NCBI GenBank assembly: GCA_910591455.2
Contig: OU342821.1
Coordinates: 14,385,787-14,449,786, forward strand
DNA from: Pholis gunnellus
Taxonomy: Eukaryota > Chordata > Actinopteri > Perciformes > Pholidae
Length of the DNA stretch: 64,000 nt
Reading direction: 5' to 3'
Positions 12,243 to 24,106 of this stretch are shown here, one piece after another. Under the pieces are notes generated by a model. The model had not been told where the DNA came from. It saw nothing but the letters and a program-made list of their open reading frames with translations, and did no database searches. The position numbers and the translations under genes were made by a program. How positions within the stretch are numbered: position 1 is the first letter of the stretch; every line of letters starts with the position of its first letter.

Positions 12243-13581
12243 GGAAACAGCAAGAAAATCACCACAGGTGGATCCACATCACGTTTTCCAGAAAAAAGCT
12301 TACCAGTTTGAAAAGTGCTTATTCATAGCAGACTGTCTCAGAAAGCCATGCATCTTTGATGCAAAAACTACTTTCAGAGAAGAAAAAGAAGACCGGCCTA
12401 GGAAATCTTCGTATTTGTTGAGCGCATGCTTTCCGGTGCGTAAACGCAACTTCATCAAACAAGTGCAGGTACAATAACTTTCCTTTATCCGTGCACTGAT
12501 GTTTTCATGCTGTCAAGTTACAAGTCATCGCCTTCTTAAGGCGCTTTTATCACACAAGGACTTGACCTTTTTTTGGCGACATGCATCCATTGGAAAGATG
12601 CGCGTAAAAGGTTCAGGTTAATTATGAGCTAAATAATTAACAAATACTACTAATGTTACATCTTGGCGTCATGTTCTCTTTTGTGTGGTTCTTTACGTGA
12701 CCAGCTAATCGCTGGACCATTCAAAGGCTAATGCTCTCTGTCCAGCTGGTGACAGGAATCATAATCAAAAATGTTGTACTGGACAGTGCACGCGGGGACA
12801 GTTACAAACGACTAATGGCAGCGCAGGGGTGACGCTCATATTATGTGGAGCAGCCTTATGTCCATTTAATCCGCAATAGCCTCAAATCCTCAAATAAAAA
12901 GTATAATTCAACGATGGAAGCGCGTTATACTGAACGATTTTATACATGTGTGGATTAACGGCTCGTGCAGTGCAATTGCATGAATTTATCTATTTTTGGC
13001 TGACAAAAATAACATGCAAAAAAGTCTACCTATAAAACAGTGCACTGGAAAGTGCCCAGTGTCTGTAGCAGGGTGAAATCCTGGAGAAATTCAGAGTGAA
13101 CGGCGGCACACACAGTTTCTTCGGTCCGAGAGGTAATTCCGTTATCTCTTTCACAGTCGCTCCCGTTATCTGCAGCTGCAAATTATTTCACCGTCCCAGA
13201 GAGAGAGGTAGCCTTTCCACAAGCATTGCAATCTAGTCGACTTTCATCCACGCGACATCCAAAGGACACCGCCGGGTCAACTTTAGCACCCATTTCACCG
13301 GATCCATTCTTAGATTTTACAAAATAAATAAAAACAGCATATAATGCCTCGAAAGGGAGCAAAAAAGGCCAGCTGTCACATAGTTCGACCGAGCCGACAG
13401 TTGCAGCCCTGTCTGTGATGGGATGCAGTTCAGCCGAAATTCCTGCACAAGCTGTCATTTCTCCGTGCTCGTCCCATCGCTGCCACGGCAGGTTCACCCC
13501 GCTACGTATTGGTCTATTTCAGCTGCCTGGGAAGCAGCTTTATAAGTATCGTTGAGGCGACACTTCCGCTCTGGGTTGCAG

Positions 13582-13600
13582 GCATGCCGGGAAATGTAGG
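13582..13600 (-). promoter_or_regulatory. ZNF143/THAP11-type (SBS) element
   Basis: Read on the minus strand the bases are CCTACATTTCCCGGCATGC. This matches the known ACTACAnnTCCCAGnATGC-type promoter element except at the first base and at the A/G after the CCC. Such elements usually sit close to transcription starts, here most likely that of fam78a. Confidence 0.6.
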
Positions 13601-14097
13601 CGCAGGGGATTTCAGCCTGATGGAATTATAAATATTTTAACAGTTCACCTCAAACCACCTTCTAGGCTAAGAGCCTCTGTGTGATGTCGAAAATTATATG
13701 TTGTCCCTTTACATATGCACGTTATAATGTTAATAATAATGTATTATAATTATTAAAGGCTATAGTATTCGTGTAGAGGCATTTTTTTACTAACTTCACA
13801 TTCATTTAAATAATTAACTTGGGGATACATATATAATAATATGAACTTGTGCATATTTATGCATTTCATTTATGTTATAAACAATGTTTATATGTAATGT
13901 CATATTAAACTGTAATTGTCATCAACATTCATGCCAATTAAGTTTATTTGAAGTTTATTTATTTCTGCGATCAGTTATGATAAGTAAGAAATAATTAATA
14001 TGGTCTATGGTCTAACGATCATATTTTGATTATGTGGTGTGATTTTATTTTGTTATTGGCTTTTTGTTTGGGAGCATTGCAGCACTTTGGCAATCAT

Positions 14098-14166
14098 CTC
14101 TCTTGCTCTCTCTCCCCCTCTCTCTCTTTCTCTCCCCCTCTCTCTCTTTCTCTCTTTCTCTCTCTC
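14098..14166 (+). repeat. CT-rich polypyrimidine microsatellite
   Basis: About 70 bases of CT, CTTT and CCCC blocks between the two divergent genes. On the other strand it is a GA tract. Polypurine/polypyrimidine DNA of this kind can be nucleosome-poor or form triplex; that is inference. Confidence 0.85.
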
Positions 14167-14944
14167 AATAAAGCTGACATCACAATAGGCTGCTCCTCGG
14201 TCCTGATACTGTCTGTTTAAGCACCTTGGAGAACTCCGCTCCACAGCAGAGAGAGCACTGCAGAGGTGGAATCGGGTTTATACGTAAACTACGTCAAATC
14301 CGCACGGAAGTACCGAATGCTGCACTGTGGCTGGGCTGCCTCGTCTTCGCCCTTTGTTGGGGATGTTGTGCTGACGGTTAACCGTTTCAGGGTTTTACCC
14401 GCGTAGCTTTATGCTAGATCCCCCCCCTCCCCATCTCTCCTCGCCGCCAGGATATCAAAGGTGTTATGGAGGCAGATTTAGAGTGATACGTTGTGCTTCG
14501 TATTCATCCTCCGCTTGGTAAGACGACACCGTGTGTTGCGTATTTCTTGCACATTTCCTACGCTGAGCCTGTTGTTGTCAGCAGTGCGCGCAGTAAAAGC
14601 ACCTGTTTGCCGTGTGATTGTGCCATGCTGTGGCGTAACGAGACGCTCATGTTGTTATTTTATCTCCATGCTGTAGATCGGGTTTCACTGGATTGGCCGA
14701 GGCGAATGCCATTCAATAGACTCTCCCAGCGTGCATGGGCTGCGGTATAAACAGCATGGCCATCGCACATTCCAGTGATTCTAAATATATCTATTAAGGC
14801 CACAGGAGGGGGAGGACTTGTGTAGGGGGCTTTATCCTGGGACGTTTCACTGTCGTGGTGAACTCGCACCAACTTGAATCATCTTCCGGAGATTGACAAT
14901 CGGCTGTTGCGCCCACAGAGGAGAGCTTGGCCCTATCCAAAACA

Positions 14945-17900
14945 ATGCCCTCGAGTTACAATGTGAGATCTAGGGCGCGGGAGAGAAACAGCGTCCTGAG
15001 CAGACCGGAGTTCGTATCCCTGAACCAGCCTCCCCGCGGTGGCGGCGCCGTCGGTGGTGGTGGTGGCGGCGGCCCCTCCGAGAGCCGAGGCGGCGCAAGG
15101 CGACCGGGTCAAGTCAAGCACCAAACAAGCCAGCCGAGTGAAGAGCCCGACGACACTGGCAGCAAAATGCCAGAGGAAGACTGCATGCTGCTGAACCCTT
15201 CATTCAAGGGGATAGCGATTAACTCCCTCCTCGCCATCGACATCTGCCTGTCCAAGCGCATGGGGATGTGCGCCAACACGTCCTCCTCCTGGGGTGGCTG
15301 CCGCTCCATGGTGGGCATGTTGGCGCTCACCGGGCACGGCATCACGTGGATCATTGGCACTATCGTGTGCCTGACGAGGAGTAACACTCTGGCAGGGCAA
15401 GAGGTGCTGGTCAACCTGCTGCTTGGTAAATGCCACACCACACTGCACCATCTAACCACTCCAAAACTTTCAGTAGCCGTTCGGTACCCAGAATGCACCG
15501 CACAAGAGAAGCAAGTCACTAGAATGGCATGCGCTCACAACCTTCTTTCCCTTTTCTGGATGAAGCTATAATTCACATTCTGTCTTTGGCCTGTGAAATC
15601 AGCCAGCTGTGTCAACCTGCACTGTGTTGTAACTGCAACAAAAATGCTCCAGCCATACAGTTTCATACATTTGCAATAAGGGTTCATAAGTTGTATTTTG
15701 AATGATTAATACATCCTTTGTTTTGTATATACCTCATAGATTAAAAACGGGTCTCCACAACATGAGCACCTACAAATTGTAATTTATAACTGACTTATTA
15801 CTGCTCTATAAAGTATATATGAATGTATTATTTACCATTATAAAGCCATTGGCTAAAAGGTTTAAATATAAGGTATGGCTTGTTAGAAAGTACCAGTTTG
15901 TGTTTTCAAACTCAGACACTTAATGATACAAAATAGTCCTTGTGCATCATTCTGATTGACACGTTATATACACATGATTGTCCCTCAGCAACAGAGAAAA
16001 GAACAAAAATCAGCAAAATTCAGACTTTGCAAGAAGAACAAGACAGAACGTCAATATTTTTGTTCAGTAAAGTCAATATGATGTATTAAAGGGGAGGGGT
16101 TTAACATTGCGCTTCCTCCTGGTGTTGATGCAACTTCTTGTGAGTTACACTGTACCAATATGTACTGTAACAATAGATGCCATCCATCAAGTAACAATAG
16201 ATGCCATCCATCAAGTACTGACTCAAAATGACAAATATGTCCAACGGTAGTATTTTCTGCAGAGTTGCTTCCGATTGTACACAAACACATGCACAGTCTG
16301 GGACCAAACACAGTTTAATGACAAAAGGGGCAGTACAAATCTCTTGGCTGTGGCTACTTTAAGCTCTGATTGGAAGCCAGTAAATCTCTGGATTTAGGAG
16401 ACTGTTGCATTGTGTTTGGGACATTGTTCAGCCCCAAATGCTCGTTCATTATTTGTCGCTCCAGGATCATTTCTAGTCTATTGAGGTCTGTCTGGAGAAA
16501 ATCTATGAACATGCTGAACAGTGGTGGGGAATTAATATTTAACGCTGACTGAAATTCTGTTTTGTTTTCACCTAACAGGAAAGTAATCAGCCCAGACTGG
16601 ACTGTCAGGTTTGGTTTAATTCAGTCTACTGCCATCAGCGTATAAACTGCAGTGCAGACATATTTTCCCATACAGTGTTTTGAAATGACTGGGACTGTCT
16701 ACAAGACTACTGAACATGTCCGAGACTCCCGAAGCAGACCTTGACTGTGCAGAGGATGTTCTCATCTTTATCAACCGAGGTGTAGCTCTGCTTTGGTTTC
16801 TTCTTCTTCTGTGTAACTTAGTTTCCCCATATATATATATATACATTCATTCAAAAAGGAAACATTTAGCCAACTAGTAGATGCTTCAGGTATGCAGATG
16901 TGATTGCAGCAATATCCATGACATCACACAGCTGTTGTCTTTAATTCATCTTTCATTATGCTGTATGGAACAGATAGGGTAGCATTATATTTCGAGTGGC
17001 TTACCTGTGTCCAGTCCTAGACTTTCTATTAGCAAAAGGTGGTGACAAAACCACAGAGAACTATCAGCCAACTCTGCAGTGCCTTTGACTCATTTCGGAT
17101 CGCTCTCACCACTCTCATCAACTCTTTTTTGACCACATGAGGCGACTTTCTTCAGTGCAAAAGCTCTAAAAACCCTTCTGTGTGCTATACCTGTCGAGCA
17201 CCCAACGGCAAACAGTTTGTGACTAGCTGGGGAACACAGTGGAGCATTTAGCAGCTAGAGAGACAGATTATTAGCACAGGAGTTGGTGGAGACCAAAACA
17301 AAGCTAAAAGGAGTGAATTTACTTTCATCAGGAAAACAAGACTCCAAATGAGTGATAATGTTGCGCCATATGGGCTGGATGTGTAAATACAGCAGTTCAC
17401 CATATTGACTTTTAAGATGCTAATATGTCAGATTTGTGTTTACAGCTTTTTAGTGGCCTAAAACTAATTTATTCTATCGTCTTTGAAGAGCTGAACACTT
17501 TTCTGAAAGTAAATTGAAAGAGCAGCAAAAGTAGTCTTTACAAAGGGTCTGAGATTTGTAAATGATTTTCTGGCCAGAATGAGTCAATTAGAGTCAGTGA
17601 CAGACTTGCTGTCCCTTGCTGAAATTGGAAAGAAAAAAACAGCATAAAGCGTTGTTCTAGTCCTCTTTCGTCATAGCTCGGTGACATGATACCGCACTGT
17701 GCTGATTGTAGCCAAGAACACTGAAGAACATAAATTCTGGCGGGCAATGAAGAAGTCACACAATCAGCAAGTTTTTTTTAACACAACCAGGACTTTTCAG
17801 GGGGGAAAAGAAAACTGCAAAAAAAAAAAAAAACAGAATTTTGCTCAATAATCCCCATCTTCCTACTCTGAAGTATCAGTCAGTTGAAGGGCACCACAAA

Positions 17901-19052
17901 CAGGCTTGAATTTACAGCTGATAAAATTCATTATCATTGCTCGACTCACCTCACCTGGGCCCTGCAGCAAAGTCCTCCCTCACATCTCACCGGTTTCATT
18001 GTCTGCTTAGCTTATGTCCTGAACAGTTATTACTTTTTGAACACAGCCTGCCCGCTCACCTCTCTTTTGTCCCTTCACCACTTCCTCTGGCATTTAGATT
18101 TCTCTTCCACCCCACTAGCCTGCCTTTAAGGAACTGGAATAGAAGTTTAAAATAATGGCCCTGTTAGGACAGCCAGTGGATGACTCGAATGAGAATTAGT
18201 CCAGCATAACCAATCTGTCAGACAACTGACAGTTATTTTGCGCGTGGCTGCTAGAGTGTGCATAAAGATGGCCGGCTTGAACAGAAGTTAAAGACAGCAA
18301 TGGGAGGGATATTTTTGGGAGTGCCATGGAGCTATAAAAGGCATCTGCAAATGTCCGGTATGTGGACTCAAAGCAAATGCTAGACGGTATTGTATGCCTT
18401 ATTGGTTATTCTTGGTCACCAAGATATCTGTTTACATATGTACTATAGTTGTTTTCTGCTTTATTTGAAGACACTGAGGCAGTTTGTTACTCTTAGATGT
18501 TAATTATCTGTACAATACCCTTCTCACTATTGTTCTGTCCTGTATTGTTTACAGATTTATCAAAACTCAAGAGTCTTAATCTTTCACCACTGGAATTGTC
18601 TAGGTTATAGCATTTCATACATTTATTTTTAGCCTATATAATAACTACCTTTTCTTTCCACAGCCCTCATTGTTGACATCCTGACGGTGGCTGGAGTCCA
18701 GAGGCTGGTGAAGCGCAAAGGACCTTGGGAGATGACGCCGGGCTTCTTGGACTGCATCGCGATGGACATCTACTCCTTCCCCGCTGCTCATGCCAGCCGG
18801 GCCGCCATGGTCTCCAAGTTCCTGCTGTCTCACCTGGTCCTGGCTGTGCCGCTACGCATCCTGCTGGTGCTGTGGGCCCTCCTGGTGGGTGTGTCCCGGG
18901 TGCTGCTGGGGAAACACCACCTAACTGATATGGTGTGTGGCTTTGCGCTGGGCATGCTCCACTTTAGCTTGATGGAGACGGTGTGGCTCTCATCAACCAC
19001 CTGTCAGAATATTATTTCCATCAGCACGCTCAGCTGGAGCCCCTTTTTCTGA
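14945..19052 (+). CDS. plpp7: Inactive phospholipid phosphatase 7 (NET39)
   Basis: Coding exons are 14945-15425 and 18664-19052, joined through a split alanine codon, for 289 residues. I chose the ATG at 14945 because MPSSYNVRSRARERN parallels the mammalian start; the in-frame upstream codon at 14927 is TTG. After a basic N-terminus and a glycine tract (residues 32-43) comes PEEDCMLLNPSFKGIAINSL (residues 76-95), then about five hydrophobic membrane segments from residue 88 to the end. The PAP2 motif 3, SR-x5-H-x3-D, is present at residues 238-249. Motif 2 reads P-A-A-H (residues 200-203) instead of P-S-G-H, and motif 1 is degenerate, in keeping with the family's reputation as a non-catalytic nuclear-envelope protein. 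In mammals it is muscle-enriched and affects myogenesis. The position between fam78a and prrc2b is as in human. Confidence 0.95.
15426..18663 (+). other. plpp7 intron
   Basis: The 3.2-kb intron is bounded by GTAAAT and CCACAG. It contains a perfect 24-base tandem duplication (16167-16214), an AT dinucleotide run near 16829-16842 and a poly-A tract near 17818-17833. No nested gene is evident; the open frames inside are short and unrecognisable. Confidence 0.75.
16167..16214. repeat. Perfect 24-base tandem duplication
   Basis: The unit starting GTAACAATAGATGCCATCC occurs twice back to back (16167-16190 and 16191-16214), with GTA continuing into a third copy. Zero mismatches suggest a recent event inside the plpp7 intron. 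Confidence 0.95.
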
Positions 19053-20058
19053 GCTTTTGATATAAGGCTATGCTTGCACACAAGGCTTATTTGATACACT
19101 AACCTCACAATGTCAATGACTTAGCTCTGATGGAGTTATTTTTGTAAGGGTTTGAAGTTTGAAGCATTCATATTTAGGAATCAGATGCTGGCTTGCATGT
19201 AACACCCAAGAGAGGCGGGTCGCAAGACATCACGAGACCTTCATAATGCTTCACAAATCCTAGTAGCTTCAGTCAACCCTACTAAAACGCACCTCTACTG
19301 CTCCTTAACATCAATTAAGTGCTAACGATAAAAGGAGAATTAAGACAACTGCAAACTCACTAATGATTTGGCGATTTTTAAAGATTTCTTTCCCTGTTGT
19401 TTTTTTCGATTTGTGATTCTCATGCAGTATGAAAGCTGATACCATTTATCCATAACTGAACCCCTTTCTATTCAACAAATTCTCTCATGAGTCTCTGTGC
19501 CGCTTCCTCTTTGCCATCTTACTTCCTTTTACGTCCTCCTTCCCTGTTACCTCTTCCTCTTTTCTCTTTTGTTTTGAATATTTGCGTTTTTCTTTGTTGG
19601 AATAGTGATATAACTAAACTACGTTGGACACGGAATAGTTTGGTGTAAGGCTATAATATTGGATGTAACACTAAAATATACAAAGTGGATGTTGCTTGGA
19701 TATTCCACATTCTTCCTTCCTTGGCATGACTATTATGTTTGTATATTTCTGATGGGATTCTGTTCTTCTTACCGAATGTTTATCAAATATGGACTTTTTG
19801 GATGCCACTGAATTTAGCTGCTCGTGTAAAACAAATGTCACACTTGCGCAGAATTGATTCTTTTTCTCATGGGGTCAAGTATCATTTCCTAATAATGTGC
19901 CATTTATGCTTTAATGAGTTTAATGTTTTTTTTATCGCAGATATTTCTCTTCAGCTCTTTCATTTCAGGCTGCTGCAGTCAGCACATCAGCCTAACAGAT
20001 GCTTATGTGTGGTCAATGATGCTGATTCTGTGCCCCACAAAACAACTGAAGCGTGTGT

Positions 20059-20122
<64 letters not shown>

Positions 20123-20380
20123 GTGTGTGAATATTGGCATACAAAGTAAAAATGTCAGTTAGAAATTAAACAAATTATACTTTTATTTTCCAAATGTTTT
20201 TATGGACCTTTGAATGAAACCCGCTGGGTTTTTTTTTGTTGCAAACTTTTTTTGTGGTTTGATGTGTAAATACAGTTTTTGTCGCCTACATTAGTTTGCG
20301 TAGTTCTGTATAGAGATCTGTATGTCATGTTTGTACTTTGTCTTTTTCCAGCATTAATAAAATGAGGCGGGCTGTCAGTA
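19053..20380 (+). other. Probable plpp7 3'UTR with polyadenylation signal
   Basis: No coding potential after the stop at 19050-19052. A canonical AATAAA at 20356-20361, followed by a TG- and T-rich stretch, is a good candidate for the transcript end. The UTR would contain the long GT microsatellite at 20054-20128. Confidence 0.6.
20054..20128 (+). repeat. Long (GT)n microsatellite
   Basis: About 37 GT units with a single C interruption near the 3' end. Two open frames that read through it encode CVCV repeats and are artefacts of the repeat. Confidence 0.95.
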
Positions 20381-21825
20381 AAACGTGGATGCCTGTGTTT
20401 TTTTTACTCTTTTTTTGTTTATTTTTATTTTAATTTTCAGGGTGAATGGTGTAGGTGTGTGGTGTTGTCATGCATCTGTTAATCTGCGATACTCAATACA
20501 ATACAAGGTTTTACGAATGTCTTAAATTTCGATTTGGGTGAATCTGTGTGCAAGATAGAATGTGGAAAACATAATTTGTTGAATGTTAACGAATCAGCCA
20601 AATGCTATAGGAAGCTTAACTGCTTTATTAGGCGGCTTTCCGCAACAAATTGTTTTGATCGCTTCAATAATCACATGGACTGTAAAGTATCACATGGTGA
20701 ACTACTTGGTCAGTAAAAGAATAAAGAAGTATGACACCCAAAGTCATGAGACAGCTCTGACATGGGCACTATACACTTTCTGGCTGTGGTAAACAAAAGG
20801 GGAAATGATTGCTGCAACAACAAAAAAAATCCTACTTGTTACACAAAACAGAAGCTAATGAAAATGGTTAAAAGCATTACATCCTTACATCAACCTAAAA
20901 AAGAATTTTGAAGATCCTTTATTACATCTCAGCACTTGCAGTGCAACTGTGAAGCCAAAAGAGTGCTCTGTTCAGTCTGCAAAGTGCTTTTATCGACATA
21001 CAGTGTTTCAGCCTTAGTCTCATGATTGCCTGTTAACTGCATACACATAATTGTAGACCAAATAGTTTGTTTGACTGGGAGAGCAAACATGAATGTATCG
21101 ATCCAACAATATTTCTGACTGTCATTAAGTCTGTGTCTCTTCACAGCCTTTAACTCTAGTTTCCTGTCACACAACTCTTACCACAGGAAACAGACAGGAA
21201 ACAAGGCCAATGCAATGTTGTGTGCCCTGAAACGGTTCAAATAGCAGGAACGGAAACTGCTTAAAACAAAAAAACGTTGAGCGGAGTCAGAGGGGAAAGA
21301 GATTCAGCAGTCAAAGCTTGGTATTTATTACCTGATTGTGTGCATTGTTAGACATCAGAAAAAGGTGTCAAACACCAACTGTATGTTGAAAATCGGGTTC
21401 GGATAAAGTTCAATCAAAGTCAGTGGTCTGATTGGTACACAGCATGATGTAATGTCTTACAATACACAGCTTTAATAAATAATGGATGGATTTCCATGAG
21501 ATTTTTCTGTGGACACTGAGGACGGTTGTTCATGTTTGCCACCATCAGGACAAAGTTTCCACATCAACACAATTACCCAAAATCTATTATTTTCTATTCA
21601 TGTTTCAAAGGCTGCAATGTTCCAGTTCTACAGAGTGTGCTCACCTTCTGACTAACTGTATGGTATGGTGATTCTACAGCCCACGAGAAAAAAACAGTTG
21701 GAAAGGGATGTGCGCTTCAAAACCGTTTGGCTGTACTCCCCACCATCTCTGAACTGTACCTCGTCGGCATTGTGTGTGTTTTTATTGCGTGTGCTATGTG
21801 ATTATACGTTTTGTGGTTGAGCGTA

Positions 21826-21880
21826 TCGAAACAAATTCCAAATCGGCTGCGGTTGATAAATATTTGAATCTTGAATCTTA
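21826..21880 (+). repeat. Probable LINE 3'-tail remnant
   Basis: The sequence ACAAATTCC ... GATAAATATTTGAATCTTGAATCTTA resembles the 3' end of fish LINEs that finish in a short tandem repeat (here TTGAATC). Only the tail is visible. Confidence 0.4.
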
Positions 21881-23726
21881 ATACCAATATGCATGTACAT
21901 AAAGAAATAAAGGGAGATTTGCAAAAATAAACAGTGACAGTTATTAAGCTGCAGTAGCCTGACTTCCCACCATGGTATATGAGGACTCTTTCTCTACGGT
22001 TCCTTAAGGTGAAAGAGGCTTTGCTGTCATGTCGTGACCACGCATTAATCTTCGCATGGATGTTTCCTTACAAAAACGTGTTGCACTTCAGGGGTTTGTC
22101 CTCAACGTTCAGTTTTAGGACCCACCCTTTTCACTAATCATGTAAATGGTCAACATATTCACGCATTCTGTCCATCTGTATGCTGTTGCCTTGGCATTTG
22201 AACATCTGCAGTCTGCATTTGACAATATTCAGTCACATCTGTTCTCACCTGCATCACGTCTTCACGAGGTACCCCTATTGAGGTTGTGACCACCTACAAA
22301 TATCAAGGCATCACAAATAATGAAAGCCTTTCTTTATCATCACATATCCCTGTGGGTCAGAGCTGATAGTGCTTGCAGGCCTGTTTCTGCACTGACTCAA
22401 CAGACACCACACTTCCTGCTGTTGTGTCTTGATGCTCTGTTTGTGTCATGCTCTGAGGAAACATTAGACTCCATAAGTTCCCAGTCAGTGCCACTGACCT
22501 TTGTGTATGCTGTAGGTATGTAGCGCTGAGCATGTTGTATTGCCAAACGGGTATTCTGGAGATTGTCAGTGACATTTGCATGTTCTCATCTTCCTAAGTA
22601 CTTTCAGAAAGATTCCTTCACTAAGATAAGACAACAAACTGCTGTCACCCATGTAAGCATTGGTGGGCTAATAAAAGCAGTTGTCACTAGTCTGCAAAAT
22701 AGCTTTATAAAGATTTAATGAACTTACAAAAAAAAAAAGGGTTTGGGCCCCATTGGAGTTCATTATGTGTTACACTAGAAACATCTGATAGGCCCACTGT
22801 TATCTGCTTTAATAAACATTTGTTTCAATTCATCATTCTTAGCTTGTGTCCGTTTTAAGTCAGTGCAATTTGTTAAATACCTGCAAGGGCCACATCAATA
22901 TTACTGACTTTTTTAAATTAAAAAAGGACACAGTAAGTGCTGGTGGATCAGTAGGAGATATTTGCAGCCATTTAAAAGGAATGGTTGATGAAGGGTAAGA
23001 CAAGTGCTCCCTCTAGAGGGCTCTGCTTGTCTTGGCTGTTATGAGCCCTGGTAATGCTGTGGAAAGATATTTTTTTTTACCTATAACAGACCCTGATCTT
23101 TGAATATCAGCCAATCAAGTAAAAAAGCAGCATCATTAAATTCCATTGAAATGAAATGTGATCATTGAATCTCTTGCTCTAGACTTGAATGTTCCGCATC
23201 TCTGTTTCATGCTTGTTCCCTAATTTCATCCCTTTAATTTATCTTTTTTCCTACTGTCAGTGGTGAGGAAATTAGTAATTAAGTAGACGGATGAAAAGCT
23301 AGAATAAAGATCATATTGTTTTTACTTTTCCTTTTTTTAATGGAAATATTTCAACTGAATAAAAAACGAATTTTCTGTCGGAGATCAGTCATAATAGTAA
23401 AAAGAGTCAGTCCCACCTGGAATAAAATCACAGCTATAATATGACTCAAAACTGTCTTACATTTCAGAGTTAATTTCAATATACATTTAAGATATATTCT
23501 TAACATATCTTTTAATGTATTCCGCACACATCTTTTTTTAATTATTAGAGAAAAATGACTGTAGAAATGCGGAAAGGGCCATGGCTCTGGTCCATCTTGT
23601 AAGTTACAGTAATGTGTATGGCTACAGAAATGTAGTTGTGAATGGATGAATGAGAGGCAAATTATACAGTCCATGAAATAGCGATATATATAAATGCAGT
23701 CCAAGCCATCCCCATCCATATAAATA

Positions 23727-23782
23727 CAAATTTGTAATTTGTGATTTTGGGCTATACAAAAATAAATTGAATTGAATTGAAT
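23727..23782 (+). repeat. 3' tail of a dispersed retroelement, (ATTGA)n end
   Basis: ATTTGTGATTTTGGGCTATAC is followed by AATAAATTGAATTGAATTGAAT. This is a very common teleost retroelement end. The same family, in reverse orientation and longer, is at 60464-60615, where GTCTAGCCCAAAATCACAAAT is the complement of the present core. Confidence 0.65.
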
Positions 23783-24106
23783 ATATATATGTTAAAAGAA
23801 CGGTTCGTGTATTTCAGCAGGTGAGGATACGTTATTTATTGCAGGTAATAGTAATAGCCTACTCTCATATATTTATAGATGAATAGAAGGAGTTAGAGGA
23901 GTTGACTCTACCCTACCTACCCTGCCTTATCTACCTTATCACCTAATCACTGGGTGCTCCCTATTTGAGCTCATATTATTGTTTTAATTAAATGTTAATA
24001 TGCCTGCCATGACATTTATAGCAGTTTGTAAGATCATATTTATTCATAAAAAGGTGATTGAACATTGCTAAAATGAATATGGTGTTCCTGTAGTTGCTGG
24101 AATCAA

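Larger units (their letters stand above)
12243..14944. promoter_or_regulatory. Head-to-head promoter region of fam78a and plpp7
   Basis: The two genes point away from each other across about 2.7 kb. The fam78a side (about 13050-13610) has frequent CpGs, an inverted CCAAT box at 13508-13512, an ETS-like ACTTCCG at 13561-13567 and a ZNF143-like element at 13582-13600. A polypyrimidine tract lies at 14098-14166. The region just before plpp7 (14220-14940) is again CpG-rich and should hold its 5'UTR. Exact transcription starts cannot be fixed from sequence. Confidence 0.6.
20381..24100. other. Intergenic region between plpp7 and prrc2b
   Basis: No supported gene. It holds two LINE-tail-like remnants (21826-21880 and 23727-23782), a CTCF-like motif at 23010-23023, and AT-rich DNA. 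The open frames here, including one of 122 codons on the minus strand at 23351-23719, have no recognisable motif. Confidence 0.65.

Noticed and set aside
12079..12477. Plus-strand open frame of 132 codons
   Set aside because: It is antisense to fam78a coding exon 1 and continues into non-coding sequence; no motif or family resemblance.
13183..13497. Minus-strand open frame of 104 codons upstream of fam78a
   Set aside because: It sits in the CpG-rich promoter/5'UTR region and resembles no protein; more likely untranslated sequence.
14927..14944. Upstream plpp7 start giving six extra residues
   Set aside because: The codon at 14927 is TTG; the ATG at 14945 matches the start of mammalian PLPP7.
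15109..15519. Minus-strand open frame of 136 codons
   Set aside because: A shadow of plpp7 exon 1 on the opposite strand.
16167..16214. CRISPR-like direct repeats
   Set aside because: Only two abutting copies without spacers, in a vertebrate intron; a simple tandem duplication.
19739..20149. Open frame of 136 codons ending in CVCV repeats
   Set aside because: Its C-terminal part is translation of the GT microsatellite, and the rest is likely plpp7 3'UTR.
23351..23719. Minus-strand open frame of 122 codons
   Set aside because: AT-rich intergenic DNA with no recognisable domain, splice support or codon bias.
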